A stretch of 64,000 nt of DNA from Chitinophaga sp. Cy-1792 (lineage in GTDB: Bacteria > Bacteroidota > Bacteroidia > Chitinophagales > Chitinophagaceae), in the NCBI RefSeq assembly GCF_011752935.1, contig NZ_VWWO01000001.1, positions 1,364,001 through 1,428,000 on the forward strand. The letters run 5' to 3'. Made by a program: the position numbers and the translations under genes. The notes below the pieces were generated by a model. That model was given only the letters and a program-made list of their open reading frames with translations. It searched no databases and had not been told where the DNA came from. Shown piece after piece: positions 33,145 through 41,665 of the stretch; position 1 is the first letter of the stretch; each line of letters starts with the position of its first letter.

Positions 33145-34773
33145 GTGAGTGAAAGGATTAAAAATACCGGCCCATTGGATGAAGGAACGCCGCCTATTCC
33201 GATTCCGCCTGCTGAAGAAGGTTGGAGGCAGATGGCTGCGCGCCTGGATGTTGTTATGCCGGTAACTGGCGCTATAGACGCCGCTGCAGCTGTCAAAGGG
33301 GCCGTTGTGAAATCAGGTGGTATTACTTTGGGCAAACTCGTCATAGGAATAGCAGCAGTAACCACCCTCTGCGTGACAGGCATCATTTACATTACACTGC
33401 TGTTGCACCCTGCCACCAACAATACGAAACCTATTGCTCCAAATGCAAATCAGGATATTGTAGAAAAGCGTCAGGCCCTGGCCGATGTGACGGTTGATAA
33501 TCCGGATAAACTGCAGCCTGATTCACATGCTGTTGCAGAAAACCCTCCGCAAAAGCCATTAGCTGACGAAAAAACGGCTGTAAGTCATTCGGAGGATTAT
33601 GTTGTGCCTGGCGTTAAAACAGCCGCTAAAACGCCTGAAAATCACCAAAATCAAAATACTGCAACACCTTCTCCACCGATACAGGTTCGCAGCGGGCAGT
33701 CACTTGCCATTATACCAGCGACCAACAGGCTTTCAGAAAGAAACAGGCATACAAAGGCAAATGGTAAGAAAGACGCCTCACCGCAGGAATCGGTAAATGA
33801 AGCGGAGAATGATCAGCAGGCATCTGTCAGAAAAACACAAGACACACTCTGGCAAAAAGAACCTAAGGCAAATCTGCCGCAGGGTAATGACCTGCCATCC
33901 GTTGCCAGGCAGGATAACGGGCAGCTGCTATCAACAACCGGTGTCACCGATATGCCTGCAAAAAATCCAATCACCTCCAATGTAGCATCTGCCAGTCAGG
34001 GAGCCCTGGCACCGGCAACAGCAGCCAATATCCGGGACCTGCTAACACCAGTAGCTACCAATAGGCCATATGAACACAAATTATTGCAGGCCCCCGAAGA
34101 AGTAATAAACCGTTTATTTAGTTCCCGGCCGCCTCGGAAAGGTAGTGGTATGGCCTGGGAGCTGTTGCTTCAATGGAACCTGCCATTGCCTGCCGGTGAT
34201 AACTGGCTCAAAGGAGCTGCCGGGAAAACCCAGGCATATACCGTGTTAATCCCCGGACTAAGACTCCAGTACGGTCGCCCGGAGGCAGCTGTCAGTCTGG
34301 ACCTGAATGTTGTGGCTACCCAGGCGTATAACAGCGCGGGCTATAAGCTGACCTCCTCTTCCCTGCCGGATTCCGGTGTTTTGCGGAAAAATGAAAGCTT
34401 CATTCTCCTGAAATCCTATGGCTATAGCGCCACACTTGCCTACCAGCACAGGATTTATAACAAATGGTACGGGGCCGCCGGTATCCAGGCATTCTATGCC
34501 AGAGAAGGCGCGATCGACTATACCCAACGATACGATTCTTCCAACCTGTTGATAAAAAATAGTCGCTATGGCGATAAAACAGCTATCTGGGAACATGTGG
34601 GCCGATGGCACTGGGGTATCTCCGCAGAAGGGTTTTACAACCACGACAGGTGGCAGGTAGGTGGAAGGGTACAAATCCCCGTTCTGATGAAAACAGACTC
34701 CCTCACCAGTAACATAAAAGCACGCATGCAGGCCGAAATACTGCTAAGGTTCAAAATTTATAAGAAAAAATAA
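33145..34773 (+). CDS. Putative sigma regulator with inner-membrane helix and C-terminal beta-barrel
   Basis: 542 residues from a GTG at 33145. N-terminal 63 residues look cytoplasmic and include EGWRQMAARLDVVMP. A single hydrophobic helix spans about 64-87 (LVIGIAAVTTLCVTGIIYIT). Residues 88 to about 335 are a polar, low-complexity linker rich in Q, K, N, P and A. From 336 on, alternating strands (WELLLQWNLPLP, YGYSATLAYQHRIYNKWYGA, WHWGISAEGFYNHDRWQVGG) look like an eight- to ten-strand outer-membrane barrel, ending ILLRFKIYKKK. It has no FecR domain and no cleavable signal. Immediately following an ECF sigma gene, it is likely its regulator, but that is inference. Alternatively the C-terminus is a periplasmic beta domain. 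Confidence 0.72.
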   Translation: MSERIKNTGPLDEGTPPIPIPPAEEGWRQMAARLDVVMPVTGAIDAAAAVKGAVVKSGGITLGKLVIGIAAVTTLCVTGIIYITLLLHPATNNTKPIAPNANQDIVEKRQALADVTVDNPDKLQPDSHAVAENPPQKPLADEKTAVSHSEDYVVPGVKTAAKTPENHQNQNTATPSPPIQVRSGQSLAIIPATNRLSERNRHTKANGKKDASPQESVNEAENDQQASVRKTQDTLWQKEPKANLPQGNDLPSVARQDNGQLLSTTGVTDMPAKNPITSNVASASQGALAPATAANIRDLLTPVATNRPYEHKLLQAPEEVINRLFSSRPPRKGSGMAWELLLQWNLPLPAGDNWLKGAAGKTQAYTVLIPGLRLQYGRPEAAVSLDLNVVATQAYNSAGYKLTSSSLPDSGVLRKNESFILLKSYGYSATLAYQHRIYNKWYGAAGIQAFYAREGAIDYTQRYDSSNLLIKNSRYGDKTAIWEHVGRWHWGISAEGFYNHDRWQVGGRVQIPVLMKTDSLTSNIKARMQAEILLRFKIYKKK

Positions 34774-34801
34774 TTGCTGTTTGCAAGATGTTGTGTTTTG
34801 G

Positions 34802-34827
34802 CTGTAATGTAATGTAGTAAAAGGTTT
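34802..34827 (+). repeat. Stable-RNA upstream element, copy 2
   Basis: Begins CTGTAATGTAATGTAGTAAA and matches 23052-23077 at 24 of 26 bases. It lies about 100 bases before the tRNA-Pro promoter box. Confidence 0.7.
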
Positions 34828-34904
34828 AGTGGTGTTAGTTGAACTGGTTTCTGCATAAGTTTTTGATGCTCAGCAGTATTTTTTTTAAAATTTTTTAAAG
34901 AAGA

Positions 34905-34937
34905 TTTGGAAAAGTGACAAACTTATCGCTACCTTTG
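34905..34937 (+). promoter_or_regulatory. Promoter of tRNA-Pro copy 2
   Basis: TTTG (34905-34908), 21 bases, then TACCTTTG (34930-34937), exact TAnnTTTG. The tRNA begins 53 bases later. Confidence 0.7.
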
Positions 34938-34989
34938 CATCCCGCAATTGAAGGAATACACACTGAGATTGCGACCGGATAAAAAGTTT

Positions 34990-35063
34990 CGGGGTGTAGC
35001 GTAGCCCGGTATCGCGCCACATTTGGGATGTGGAGGTCGTAGGTTCGAATCCTGCCACCCCGA
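34990..35063 (+). tRNA. tRNA-Pro (anticodon TGG), copy 2
   Basis: All 74 bases identical to 23324-23397, including loop TTTGGGA with anticodon TGG. It has its own promoter and terminator. The 3' end and following bases (ATCCTGCCACCCCGACGGAA) are repeated at 39764, so this gene looks like an integration target. Confidence 0.97.
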
Positions 35064-35070
35064 CGGAAAA

Positions 35071-35105
35071 TAGAAAACCCGCTCGTAGAGCGGGTTTTCT
35101 ATTTT
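35071..35105 (+). terminator. Terminator after tRNA-Pro copy 2
   Basis: AGAAAACCCGCTC (35072-35084) pairs with GAGCGGGTTTTCT (35088-35100), loop gta, then T-rich. The core is nearly the same as the terminator at 41622-41652. Confidence 0.88.
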
Positions 35106-35150
35106 TAAATATTTTCCTTCTTGATTTTGCTATTGATTTTAAAGTATTTA

Positions 35151-35167
35151 AGGTTCGAATCATGCTG
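35151..35167 (+). repeat. Partial tRNA T-arm-like fragment
   Basis: AGGTTCGAATCATGC matches the tRNA-Pro T-arm/acceptor run AGGTTCGAATCCTGC at 14 of 15 positions, 88 bases after the intact gene. T-arm sequences are conserved among tRNAs, so the parent gene is uncertain. Confidence 0.4.
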
Positions 35168-35195
35168 GACCTATTGTATAGGAACATACAATTAG

Positions 35196-37595
35196 TTATT
35201 CAATTCCTATAGCCACATTTCTTTTTGCTTTATCTATCTTTTCCAAATCTGCTTTTGTAAGATTTGCCGGTGCTAAATCAATATCTACCTTACCTATACT
35301 TCCTCTAAAAGTGAATGGTGCGCTGTAATCTCCAACAGGAGAGCCCAAATCTTCTCCAACATCAAATGTTTCGTCAGCAGAAAAACGTCCGAACACTGTT
35401 TTATCCACTCTTCCTTGACCAATCTTCTTATTATTAAGATACAATGTAACCGTACCACCTTTTCCAACACCCCCACCTTCATAGTTGAACTCCATTTTTA
35501 CGATGCATGGCCCCGGCGGCAAAATTTGCGTTGACGTAACTATATAATGTGTATTGCTGAAATAGTTGTAGTCGTAAATAAGTTTTCCACCTTTTACATA
35601 TAATGCATAACCAGCTACAGTGCCACCTGCAGCAACGATTACACCATCCCCGGTCTTATTAAGGCTTGCTGTGATAGTATGGGATTTGTTCTTAATATTC
35701 GGTGATGAGTTTTCGGCAACTCGGACTGTTCCTGGATAGTAAGTAAACTTAGTAACCCCTTCTATCAGGCTAGGCCTTAATGTTGGGTCCGCACGTTCAA
35801 TAAACCTATCATCGAGAGGAAGTACATTGTATTTTTTAGCCTCTACCCAAAACATATCCTGCAACTCCTTTAGTTTCTGTGGATTTTGACTGGCTAAGTT
35901 ATTAGATTCACTAAAGTCATGATCCAGGTCGTACAGCTCCCAGACATCTTTGTCAAAGGAATAGCTGCCCTGATTTTCCCATGGTAATCTTCCATGCCGG
36001 CAGGTTGCAATCCAGCCATCATTGTATAATGCCCTATTACCGAACATTTCGAAGTATTGGGTTTTTCGTGGGCTGGTGGCACCTGCGTCTTTAAATGTGT
36101 ATACCATACTTACACCTTCTATAGGCTTTTGTTTTACACCATTCACTTCTTCTGGTTGTTGGATATGCGCTACATCCAGGATTGTAGGTACAATATCAAT
36201 AACATGATGAAACTGTGAACGCACACCACCTACATCAGTGATGTGTCCTGGCCATGATATCACCAATGGGTTACGTGTTCCTCCCAGATGTGAGGCGATC
36301 TGTTTTCCCCATTGAAAGGGAGTGTTCATTGCCCAGGCCCAGCCCACAGGAATGTGGTTATAACTCTTAGGGCCACCTATTTCATCAAGATGCTTTAAAA
36401 CAGTTGCGGGATCTTCCTGCAAACCATTTAATCCAAGCATTTCGTTAAACAGACCATTTAAACTTCCTTCCATGGAAGAACCATTATCTCCGATTTCACA
36501 GATTACCAATGTATTTTCAAGTTGCCCGATATTTTGCAGTGCATCCAGAATTTTGCCGATTTCATAATCTGTTTGTGCGGTATAAGCAGCAAAAGCTTCC
36601 ATCAGTCTTTCGGCAATTTTCTTTTGGTCAGCACTCAAACTGGACCATGCAGGAATTTCTTTAGGTCTGGAAGTAAGTTTAGTATCACTTGGGATTACAC
36701 CAAGTTTCAATTGACGTTGATAGGCTTCTTCTCTATATTTATCCCATCCCTGGCTGAATTTGCCTTTATATTTGTCCATCCATTCCTTTGGTACATGATG
36801 TGGCGCATGCGTAGCACCAGGCGAATAGTACATAAAGAATGGCCTGTCTCTGGTCACGGATTTTTGTTGATATATATACTTTATAGTTTCATCGGCGAGA
36901 TTATCATTCAAGGTATATGATGATTCTTTTCCTTTAGGGACTTCCATTTCTACAGGTGAATTATCCCTGTATACTGCAGGTTGCCATTGATTACACTCTC
37001 CACCAATGAACCCATAAAAGTGATCAAAGCCTTGTAAAGTAGGCCATCGATCATATGGCCCTGAAATGCTGGTTTCCCAATCTGGTACATTATGATTTTT
37101 TCCTACCCAAAAGGTGCTATAGCCATTTTGTCTTAATATTTCAGAAACCATTGCACAACTTTTGGGTATTTGGCCGCTATAGCCAGGGTAGGCATCCCCA
37201 AGCTCAGTAATTACGCCAGTACCTGCCGAATGGTGATTTCTTCCGGTTAATAATGCTGCTCTTGTTGGAGAACACAGGGCTGTGGTATGAAATCGAGTAT
37301 ATCTTAAACCGGATTTGGCAAGCCGGTCCAGGTTGGGTGTAGGAACCTGACCTCCAAATGTTCCCCATTGACCATAACCGCAGTCATCTATCAGGATTAG
37401 TAATACATTAGGAGCACCGTCGGGAGCTTTGATAATGGGAATCTTATCAGGTTTCGATTCCTTATAGGTATTCCCAATTACCCCTTTAAATGGCGGGTCG
37501 GGACGTGGCAATACAGTTTGTGCATTAGCTTGTCCCATAAGCAGGGCGCAAAATAGGAGCGCTATAACATAACTTTTTTTCCTATTCATATACAT
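35196..37595 (-). CDS. Secreted arylsulfatase (CSPTR type), paralogue 1
   Basis: 799 residues with a signal peptide (IALLFCALLMGQANAQ). The formylglycine cysteine is C108 in CSPTRAALLTGRNHH; calcium ligands D70-D71 lie in LILIDDCGYGQ. Further sulfatase blocks are WVGKNHNVPDW, PFFMYYSPGATHAPHHVP and ICEIGDNGSS. After about residue 600 there is a beta-rich C-terminal domain (VIVAAGGTVAGYALYVKGGK, YLNNKKIGQGRV) like that of large AtsA-type sulfatases. Activity needs conversion of C108 to formylglycine by a maturase, which is not in the window. Paralogue at 42996. It lies head-to-head with the sulfatase at 38113. Confidence 0.94.
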   Translation of the reverse strand: MYMNRKKSYVIALLFCALLMGQANAQTVLPRPDPPFKGVIGNTYKESKPDKIPIIKAPDGAPNVLLILIDDCGYGQWGTFGGQVPTPNLDRLAKSGLRYTRFHTTALCSPTRAALLTGRNHHSAGTGVITELGDAYPGYSGQIPKSCAMVSEILRQNGYSTFWVGKNHNVPDWETSISGPYDRWPTLQGFDHFYGFIGGECNQWQPAVYRDNSPVEMEVPKGKESSYTLNDNLADETIKYIYQQKSVTRDRPFFMYYSPGATHAPHHVPKEWMDKYKGKFSQGWDKYREEAYQRQLKLGVIPSDTKLTSRPKEIPAWSSLSADQKKIAERLMEAFAAYTAQTDYEIGKILDALQNIGQLENTLVICEIGDNGSSMEGSLNGLFNEMLGLNGLQEDPATVLKHLDEIGGPKSYNHIPVGWAWAMNTPFQWGKQIASHLGGTRNPLVISWPGHITDVGGVRSQFHHVIDIVPTILDVAHIQQPEEVNGVKQKPIEGVSMVYTFKDAGATSPRKTQYFEMFGNRALYNDGWIATCRHGRLPWENQGSYSFDKDVWELYDLDHDFSESNNLASQNPQKLKELQDMFWVEAKKYNVLPLDDRFIERADPTLRPSLIEGVTKFTYYPGTVRVAENSSPNIKNKSHTITASLNKTGDGVIVAAGGTVAGYALYVKGGKLIYDYNYFSNTHYIVTSTQILPPGPCIVKMEFNYEGGGVGKGGTVTLYLNNKKIGQGRVDKTVFGRFSADETFDVGEDLGSPVGDYSAPFTFRGSIGKVDIDLAPANLTKADLEKIDKAKRNVAIGIE

Positions 37596-38112
37596 AACTA
37601 TTGTGCATTGATAAAATGGTGAAATGGCTCACAACTAGAACGATTACACGTTAGTAAGGTAGATGATAGAAATTTGCTAAGCTTCAGGGTAATAACACAG
37701 GGATTGTTCTATAACAAGCTGGTGCAAAATATGTTTTTGAAAGGCGGGAGATTATCTGCGGGCCATTTTACTTTTGTTGTGTCCGTTTTTCTAAGCGTTC
37801 AACTTCCCAGAACTTTTACTCAGGGAAGTTGCCTGTAATTCTAGCGGGATGAAAACCTCATCTTAATCGGAACAGCTATCCAACTCAAATTCTCACTTGA
37901 ACAAAAGTCACTTCTTATTGTTGATAAAAATATCAGTCCTTTCTAATATCAGTCATTTTTGTCCTTTCTTCCTGACATAAACAACATGGATTCAATTTAA
38001 GATTTGACTCCTCGTAATTCCTGCGGTCATCAAAAAAACAACCTTTCAAATCAAAAGGGGAATTACCTGTTTGTAAAACTCATTTGAATAGTTTGACTGC
38101 TAAAAAAGCCTT
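37596..38112. other. 517-base divergent control region between two sulfatases
   Basis: No gene. Two regular features are visible: an inverted repeat CAACTTCCC / GGGAAGTTG (37800-37808 and 37823-37831) and a direct repeat AATATCAGTC (37929-37938 and 37945-37954). Either could be an operator for the two divergent genes. Confidence 0.55.
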
Positions 38113-39690
38113 ATGAAACGACTTACACTATTGCTGCTGCTTACAGCGTATGCAATGATTTCCAACGCGCAGCTAAGTTATTTTAATCCAACAGTACGCG
38201 TGAAGGATTATCTGGAACCAGCTATTCCACACCCGGAGCAAGATAGAGAAATGAAGGACAAAATGTCGAAGTTGAAAAAGAAGCCAAACATCCTTATTTT
38301 TCTAATAGATGACATGGGTTATGGCGATATTGGCGTGTATGGCGGTGGTTACGCCATTGGTGCTCCTACGCCCAATATCGATAAATTGGCACACGAAGGA
38401 TTACAATTGACATCTACCTATGCGCAACCCACTTGCACGCCTACACGTGCAGCGTTGATGACAGGTAGAATCCCTGCCCGATCAGGTTTGACACGTCCTA
38501 CACTTACTGGCGAGAATCCGAAAGTAAATCCCTGGGCATCTGAAAATACTACGGCCAAAATATTATCACAGAATGGTTATATCACTTCAATTTCAGGCAA
38601 ATGGCATCTGGGTGAAAACAAAGGAAGTCTACCCAATGATGTCGGATATGACGAATGGCTGGGATTTTCCGCAGTTCAATCTGAATATGCGCAGTTTGTG
38701 AACGAATGGATATATCCTGATTTAATCAATAAACCCGATCGTTTAGCCGCAATGAGGAAACTGGTAGATCAATCAGTGGTAACAGGGAAACGTGGAGAGG
38801 ACAATAAAATGGTACAGCCAATAACAACGATTGAAGAGCTGTCGAAGGTGGACCAGATTTTCGCAGACTATAGCGAAGATTTTATCAAAAGAGCTGTAAA
38901 GCAGGATAAGCCGTTCTACCTGATTCATTCATTCTCAAAGGTACACAATGACAACTATGTATCTAAAGGATATAAAGGCAAAAGTCCTGCAGCCTTTCCC
39001 TACAAAGATGCTGTTATTGAAGTGGATGATATTGTAGGTAGGATTATGGGTGTTCTGAGAGATTTAAATATCGATGATAACACATTTGTGTTTATAACAT
39101 CAGATAATGGTCCTAATGAGGATGTATGGCCTGACGGCGGCTACACGCCTTTTCGCGGAGGGAAGGGCACTACCTGGGAAGGCGGTGTTCGGGTACCAGG
39201 AATTGCCTACTGGAAAGGTATGATCAAACCTGGCAGGATCAGTGACGGCTTGTTCGACCTCTGTGATCTGTTTAATACCTCACTCTCACTTGCAGGGGCA
39301 GTTGATAAAATACCTTCAACTAACTATATCGATGGAGTTGATCAGGCATCATTTCTCCTTTCAGATACAGGCCATACAAACAGAAATGCGGTATTTATGT
39401 ATTCTGAAAAGCAATTTATGGCGGTCAGGTGGCAGGAATACAAACTTCATATGAAAGTATTTAACACCTCAGCTCCAAGGAAAAATCTTGATCAATCCAC
39501 AATAGAAAATATTGGGATGAGCCCTTGGGTATATAACCTATATGTTGATCCAAAAGAACAACTCAGCACTGGTCATCGCTATTTTGAATGGGGGATTCCA
39601 GGTGTAATGAGCCTGATCTCTGCTCATTTGGCTACCTATAAAAAATACCCCATGAAAGATATTGGATTAAGTAAGCCAGGGGCTGATTGA
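38113..39690 (+). CDS. Secreted sulfatase (CTPTR type)
   Basis: 525 residues with a signal peptide ending SNAQ. Formylglycine cysteine C108 in TCTPTRAALMTGRIPARSG, metal ligands D66-D67 in FLIDDMGYGDIG, and later blocks SGKWHLGENKGSLPNDVGYD, YLIHSFSKVHND and FITSDNGPNEDVWPDGGYTP. It belongs to a different sulfatase subfamily from the large paralogues on either side and lacks their extra C-terminal domain. The substrate is probably a sulfated glycan or small aryl sulfate; not determinable. It ends 74 bases before a tRNA-Pro scar. Confidence 0.93.
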   Translation: MKRLTLLLLLTAYAMISNAQLSYFNPTVRVKDYLEPAIPHPEQDREMKDKMSKLKKKPNILIFLIDDMGYGDIGVYGGGYAIGAPTPNIDKLAHEGLQLTSTYAQPTCTPTRAALMTGRIPARSGLTRPTLTGENPKVNPWASENTTAKILSQNGYITSISGKWHLGENKGSLPNDVGYDEWLGFSAVQSEYAQFVNEWIYPDLINKPDRLAAMRKLVDQSVVTGKRGEDNKMVQPITTIEELSKVDQIFADYSEDFIKRAVKQDKPFYLIHSFSKVHNDNYVSKGYKGKSPAAFPYKDAVIEVDDIVGRIMGVLRDLNIDDNTFVFITSDNGPNEDVWPDGGYTPFRGGKGTTWEGGVRVPGIAYWKGMIKPGRISDGLFDLCDLFNTSLSLAGAVDKIPSTNYIDGVDQASFLLSDTGHTNRNAVFMYSEKQFMAVRWQEYKLHMKVFNTSAPRKNLDQSTIENIGMSPWVYNLYVDPKEQLSTGHRYFEWGIPGVMSLISAHLATYKKYPMKDIGLSKPGAD

Positions 39691-39763
39691 TTTTCATAGA
39701 TGTTTATTTACAACCAAAGCTTTCCAATAATAGTCAAATCTATGATAAACTGGTTCGAAATGT

Positions 39764-39787
39764 ATCCTGCCACCCCGACGGAAACAA
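39764..39787 (+). repeat. tRNA-Pro 3'-end scar (candidate attachment site)
   Basis: These 24 bases (ATCCTGCCACCCCGACGGAA and the next four) are identical to the 3' end and flank of tRNA-Pro copy 1 (23383-23406), and the first 21 match copy 2 (35049-35069). Eleven bases upstream of it is GGTTCGAA, so the T-arm is also partly present, interrupted by an insertion of a few bases. Confidence 0.8.
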
Positions 39788-39788
39788 G

Positions 39789-39819
39789 AAAAAGGATAGT
39801 AGCAATACTATCCTTTTTT
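39789..39819 (+). terminator. Terminator next to the tRNA scar
   Basis: AAAAAGGATAGT / ACTATCCTTTTT (39789-39800 and 39807-39818). It stands where a tRNA terminator would stand and probably belonged to the ancestral tRNA-Pro locus; it now serves the sulfatase gene. Confidence 0.8.
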
Positions 39820-40040
39820 GTTTTATAGCCATGATGATTAACCTTTCCTCTTATATAACGCTAATGTTATCTCTCTTTCCCGAAATAATAAACAAACTCA
39901 TTTATTGAATTGTAATAGCAACTCCATCTCTCCTGAGTATCTGCAATTAGCGAACATCTTTCAAAACCTCCGGAGACAACCGGCATATCTCAATAACTGT
40001 CTTCATTATTCAGGAACTGTAACACCCAAAAATAGCTGTT

Positions 40041-41537
40041 ATGAATAGGGTTCTGTATACCATTTCCATTTTAATATGCGGTACTGTACACGCTTTGGCG
40101 CAATCGACCTACAAAATGACGACCGCCATTCCTCCCGGTATTACAACACCGGCAAGTGTAAATACACGCATCGGTACGTTAGAATTTTTTGATGGTGTTC
40201 CCACTGAGGAAACGGCGCAAAAGGCCTATGATCAATTGGATTACAGCAGAGGGATTGAAGCATTTTTAAATGGTGTTCCTGGTGCTTCTATGTATGCATT
40301 GAAGTTAGGTTGTAAGTCAATTGGCGCAATAGATGGAACCATTGCCATATGCTCGGATTTAATGGATTCAAGATCACTTTTCCTGACTGCTAATACGGAA
40401 AGCATTTATTACCAGACATGGATCGACCTCAAAAATGGGCCAATTGTGGTAGAAAGTCCGCCGGAAGTTTTAGGTGTCGTGAATGATGCCTGGTTCAGGT
40501 ACGTTACTGATCTTGGTAATGCAGGGCCCGATAAGGGAAAGGGCGGTAAATACTTGATCCTGCCTCCTGGCTATAAAGGAGCAGTTCCTGCAGGTTATTT
40601 TGTGTATAAATCACCCACTTATGGTAATATCGTTATTGGTCGTGGGTTTATGAAGAATGGTTCGCCGAAATTTGCTTCAGAAACAATTAAAAAAATGATG
40701 CGGGTTTATCCACTGTCTGAAGCTGGAAAGCCTCACCCGGAAAAGTTTGTGGAGTCATCCGGTAAAGAAATAAATACGATACATTCAAACGATTTTAATT
40801 TTTATAGGGAATTAAATGAGGTAGTCCAGGAAGAACCGGAAGATTCTTACGGACCGGATATGATGGGAATCTTTAATGCTATAGGCATTGTTAAAGGAAA
40901 ACCTTTTGCGCCTGATGAACGTATGAAGCAAATCCTGACAGATGCAGTGGCCACCGGTAATGCTATTGCCAGATCGATTGATTTCCGCAACCGTAATCCG
41001 GAAGCCGCTATTTATCTTGGAAAGCACTGGAATACACCTTTTATTGGTGGTAGCTATGAATGGCTCACCAAAGGTGGTGCGCGAAACTTTGATGCCCGCA
41101 CCATGTTTTTCTACGTGGCTACTGTTAATACGCCTGCGATGGCCGTTGCTATGCCTGGTGTAGGTTCACAATACGCATCGGCAAACCTGGATGCTGCCGG
41201 CGCGCCTTTCGACGGTGGTAAAACGTATCGCCTGCATGTCCCTGCCAAAGTTCCGGTAAAAGATTTTTGGTCTGTAGTGTTGTACGATGTACAAACCCGC
41301 TCCATGCTGCAAACGGATCAACAATTTCCTAGCTTGTCAAGTCAGTCGGGACCTGATGTAAATGCAGATGGATCAACAGATGTTTATTTTAGTCCGGTTC
41401 GACCAGATAATACAAAAAACTGGATTCAAACGATTCCAAATAAAAGCTGGTTTACCATTTTCAGATTATATGGACCACTACAGCCCTGGTTCGATAAAAG
41501 CTGGGAATTGCCGGATATAGAAGAAATCAGGAAGTAG
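40041..41537 (+). CDS. Secreted DUF1254/DUF1214 protein
   Basis: 498 residues with a signal peptide ending HALAQ. The N-terminal half matches DUF1254 (TLEFFDGVPTEETAQKAYDQ, ANTESIYYQTWIDLKNGPIV, YLILPPGYKGAVPAGYFVYK) and the C-terminal part DUF1214 (KTYRLHVPAKVPVKDFWSVV, DVQTRSMLQTDQQFPSLSSQ, WFTIFRLYGPLQPWFDKSWE). The biochemical function of this family is not established; it frequently accompanies arylsulfatases. Here it stands between two sulfatase groups. The gene lies between a tRNA scar and a degenerate copy of the same flank, so it may be its own insertion module. Confidence 0.9.
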   Translation: MNRVLYTISILICGTVHALAQSTYKMTTAIPPGITTPASVNTRIGTLEFFDGVPTEETAQKAYDQLDYSRGIEAFLNGVPGASMYALKLGCKSIGAIDGTIAICSDLMDSRSLFLTANTESIYYQTWIDLKNGPIVVESPPEVLGVVNDAWFRYVTDLGNAGPDKGKGGKYLILPPGYKGAVPAGYFVYKSPTYGNIVIGRGFMKNGSPKFASETIKKMMRVYPLSEAGKPHPEKFVESSGKEINTIHSNDFNFYRELNEVVQEEPEDSYGPDMMGIFNAIGIVKGKPFAPDERMKQILTDAVATGNAIARSIDFRNRNPEAAIYLGKHWNTPFIGGSYEWLTKGGARNFDARTMFFYVATVNTPAMAVAMPGVGSQYASANLDAAGAPFDGGKTYRLHVPAKVPVKDFWSVVLYDVQTRSMLQTDQQFPSLSSQSGPDVNADGSTDVYFSPVRPDNTKNWIQTIPNKSWFTIFRLYGPLQPWFDKSWELPDIEEIRK

Positions 41538-41571
41538 GCGGCCTGTCTTTTTTATCCGTTATTCCAATAAC

Positions 41572-41613
41572 AGTCAGGTTTTTAATAAAAGTATCGGAAT
41601 ACATCTGCTTGTG
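41572..41613 (+). repeat. Degenerate copy of the 39722-39770 tRNA-flank segment
   Basis: TTCCAATAACAGTCA here corresponds to TTCCAATAATAGTCA at 39722; further along ATCGGAATACATCTGC corresponds to TTCGAAATGTATCCTGC. The match is imperfect but collinear over about 45 bases. Confidence 0.45.
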
Positions 41614-41621
41614 AAGTAAAA

Positions 41622-41656
41622 CAATAAACCCGCTCTTAGAGCGGGTTTATTGTTTT
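41622..41656. terminator. Bidirectional terminator between DUF1254 and the serine hydrolase
   Basis: CAATAAACCCGCTC (41622-41635) pairs with GAGCGGGTTTATTG (41639-41652), loop tta, T-rich on the right. Serves two converging genes. Confidence 0.85.
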
Positions 41657-41665
41657 TATATGACA

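Larger units (their letters stand above)
39691..40040. other. 350-base gap after the sulfatase
   Basis: Contains a segment (39722-39770) with a degenerate copy at 41572-41612, the tRNA-Pro scar and its terminator. The rest, about 220 bases before the DUF1254 gene, shows no gene. Confidence 0.65.

Noticed and set aside
35064..41620. Integrase, transposase or insertion-sequence gene within the tRNA-Pro cassette region
   Set aside because: No reading frame here has recombinase motifs and no terminal inverted repeats of an insertion sequence were found; only the scars suggest past integration.
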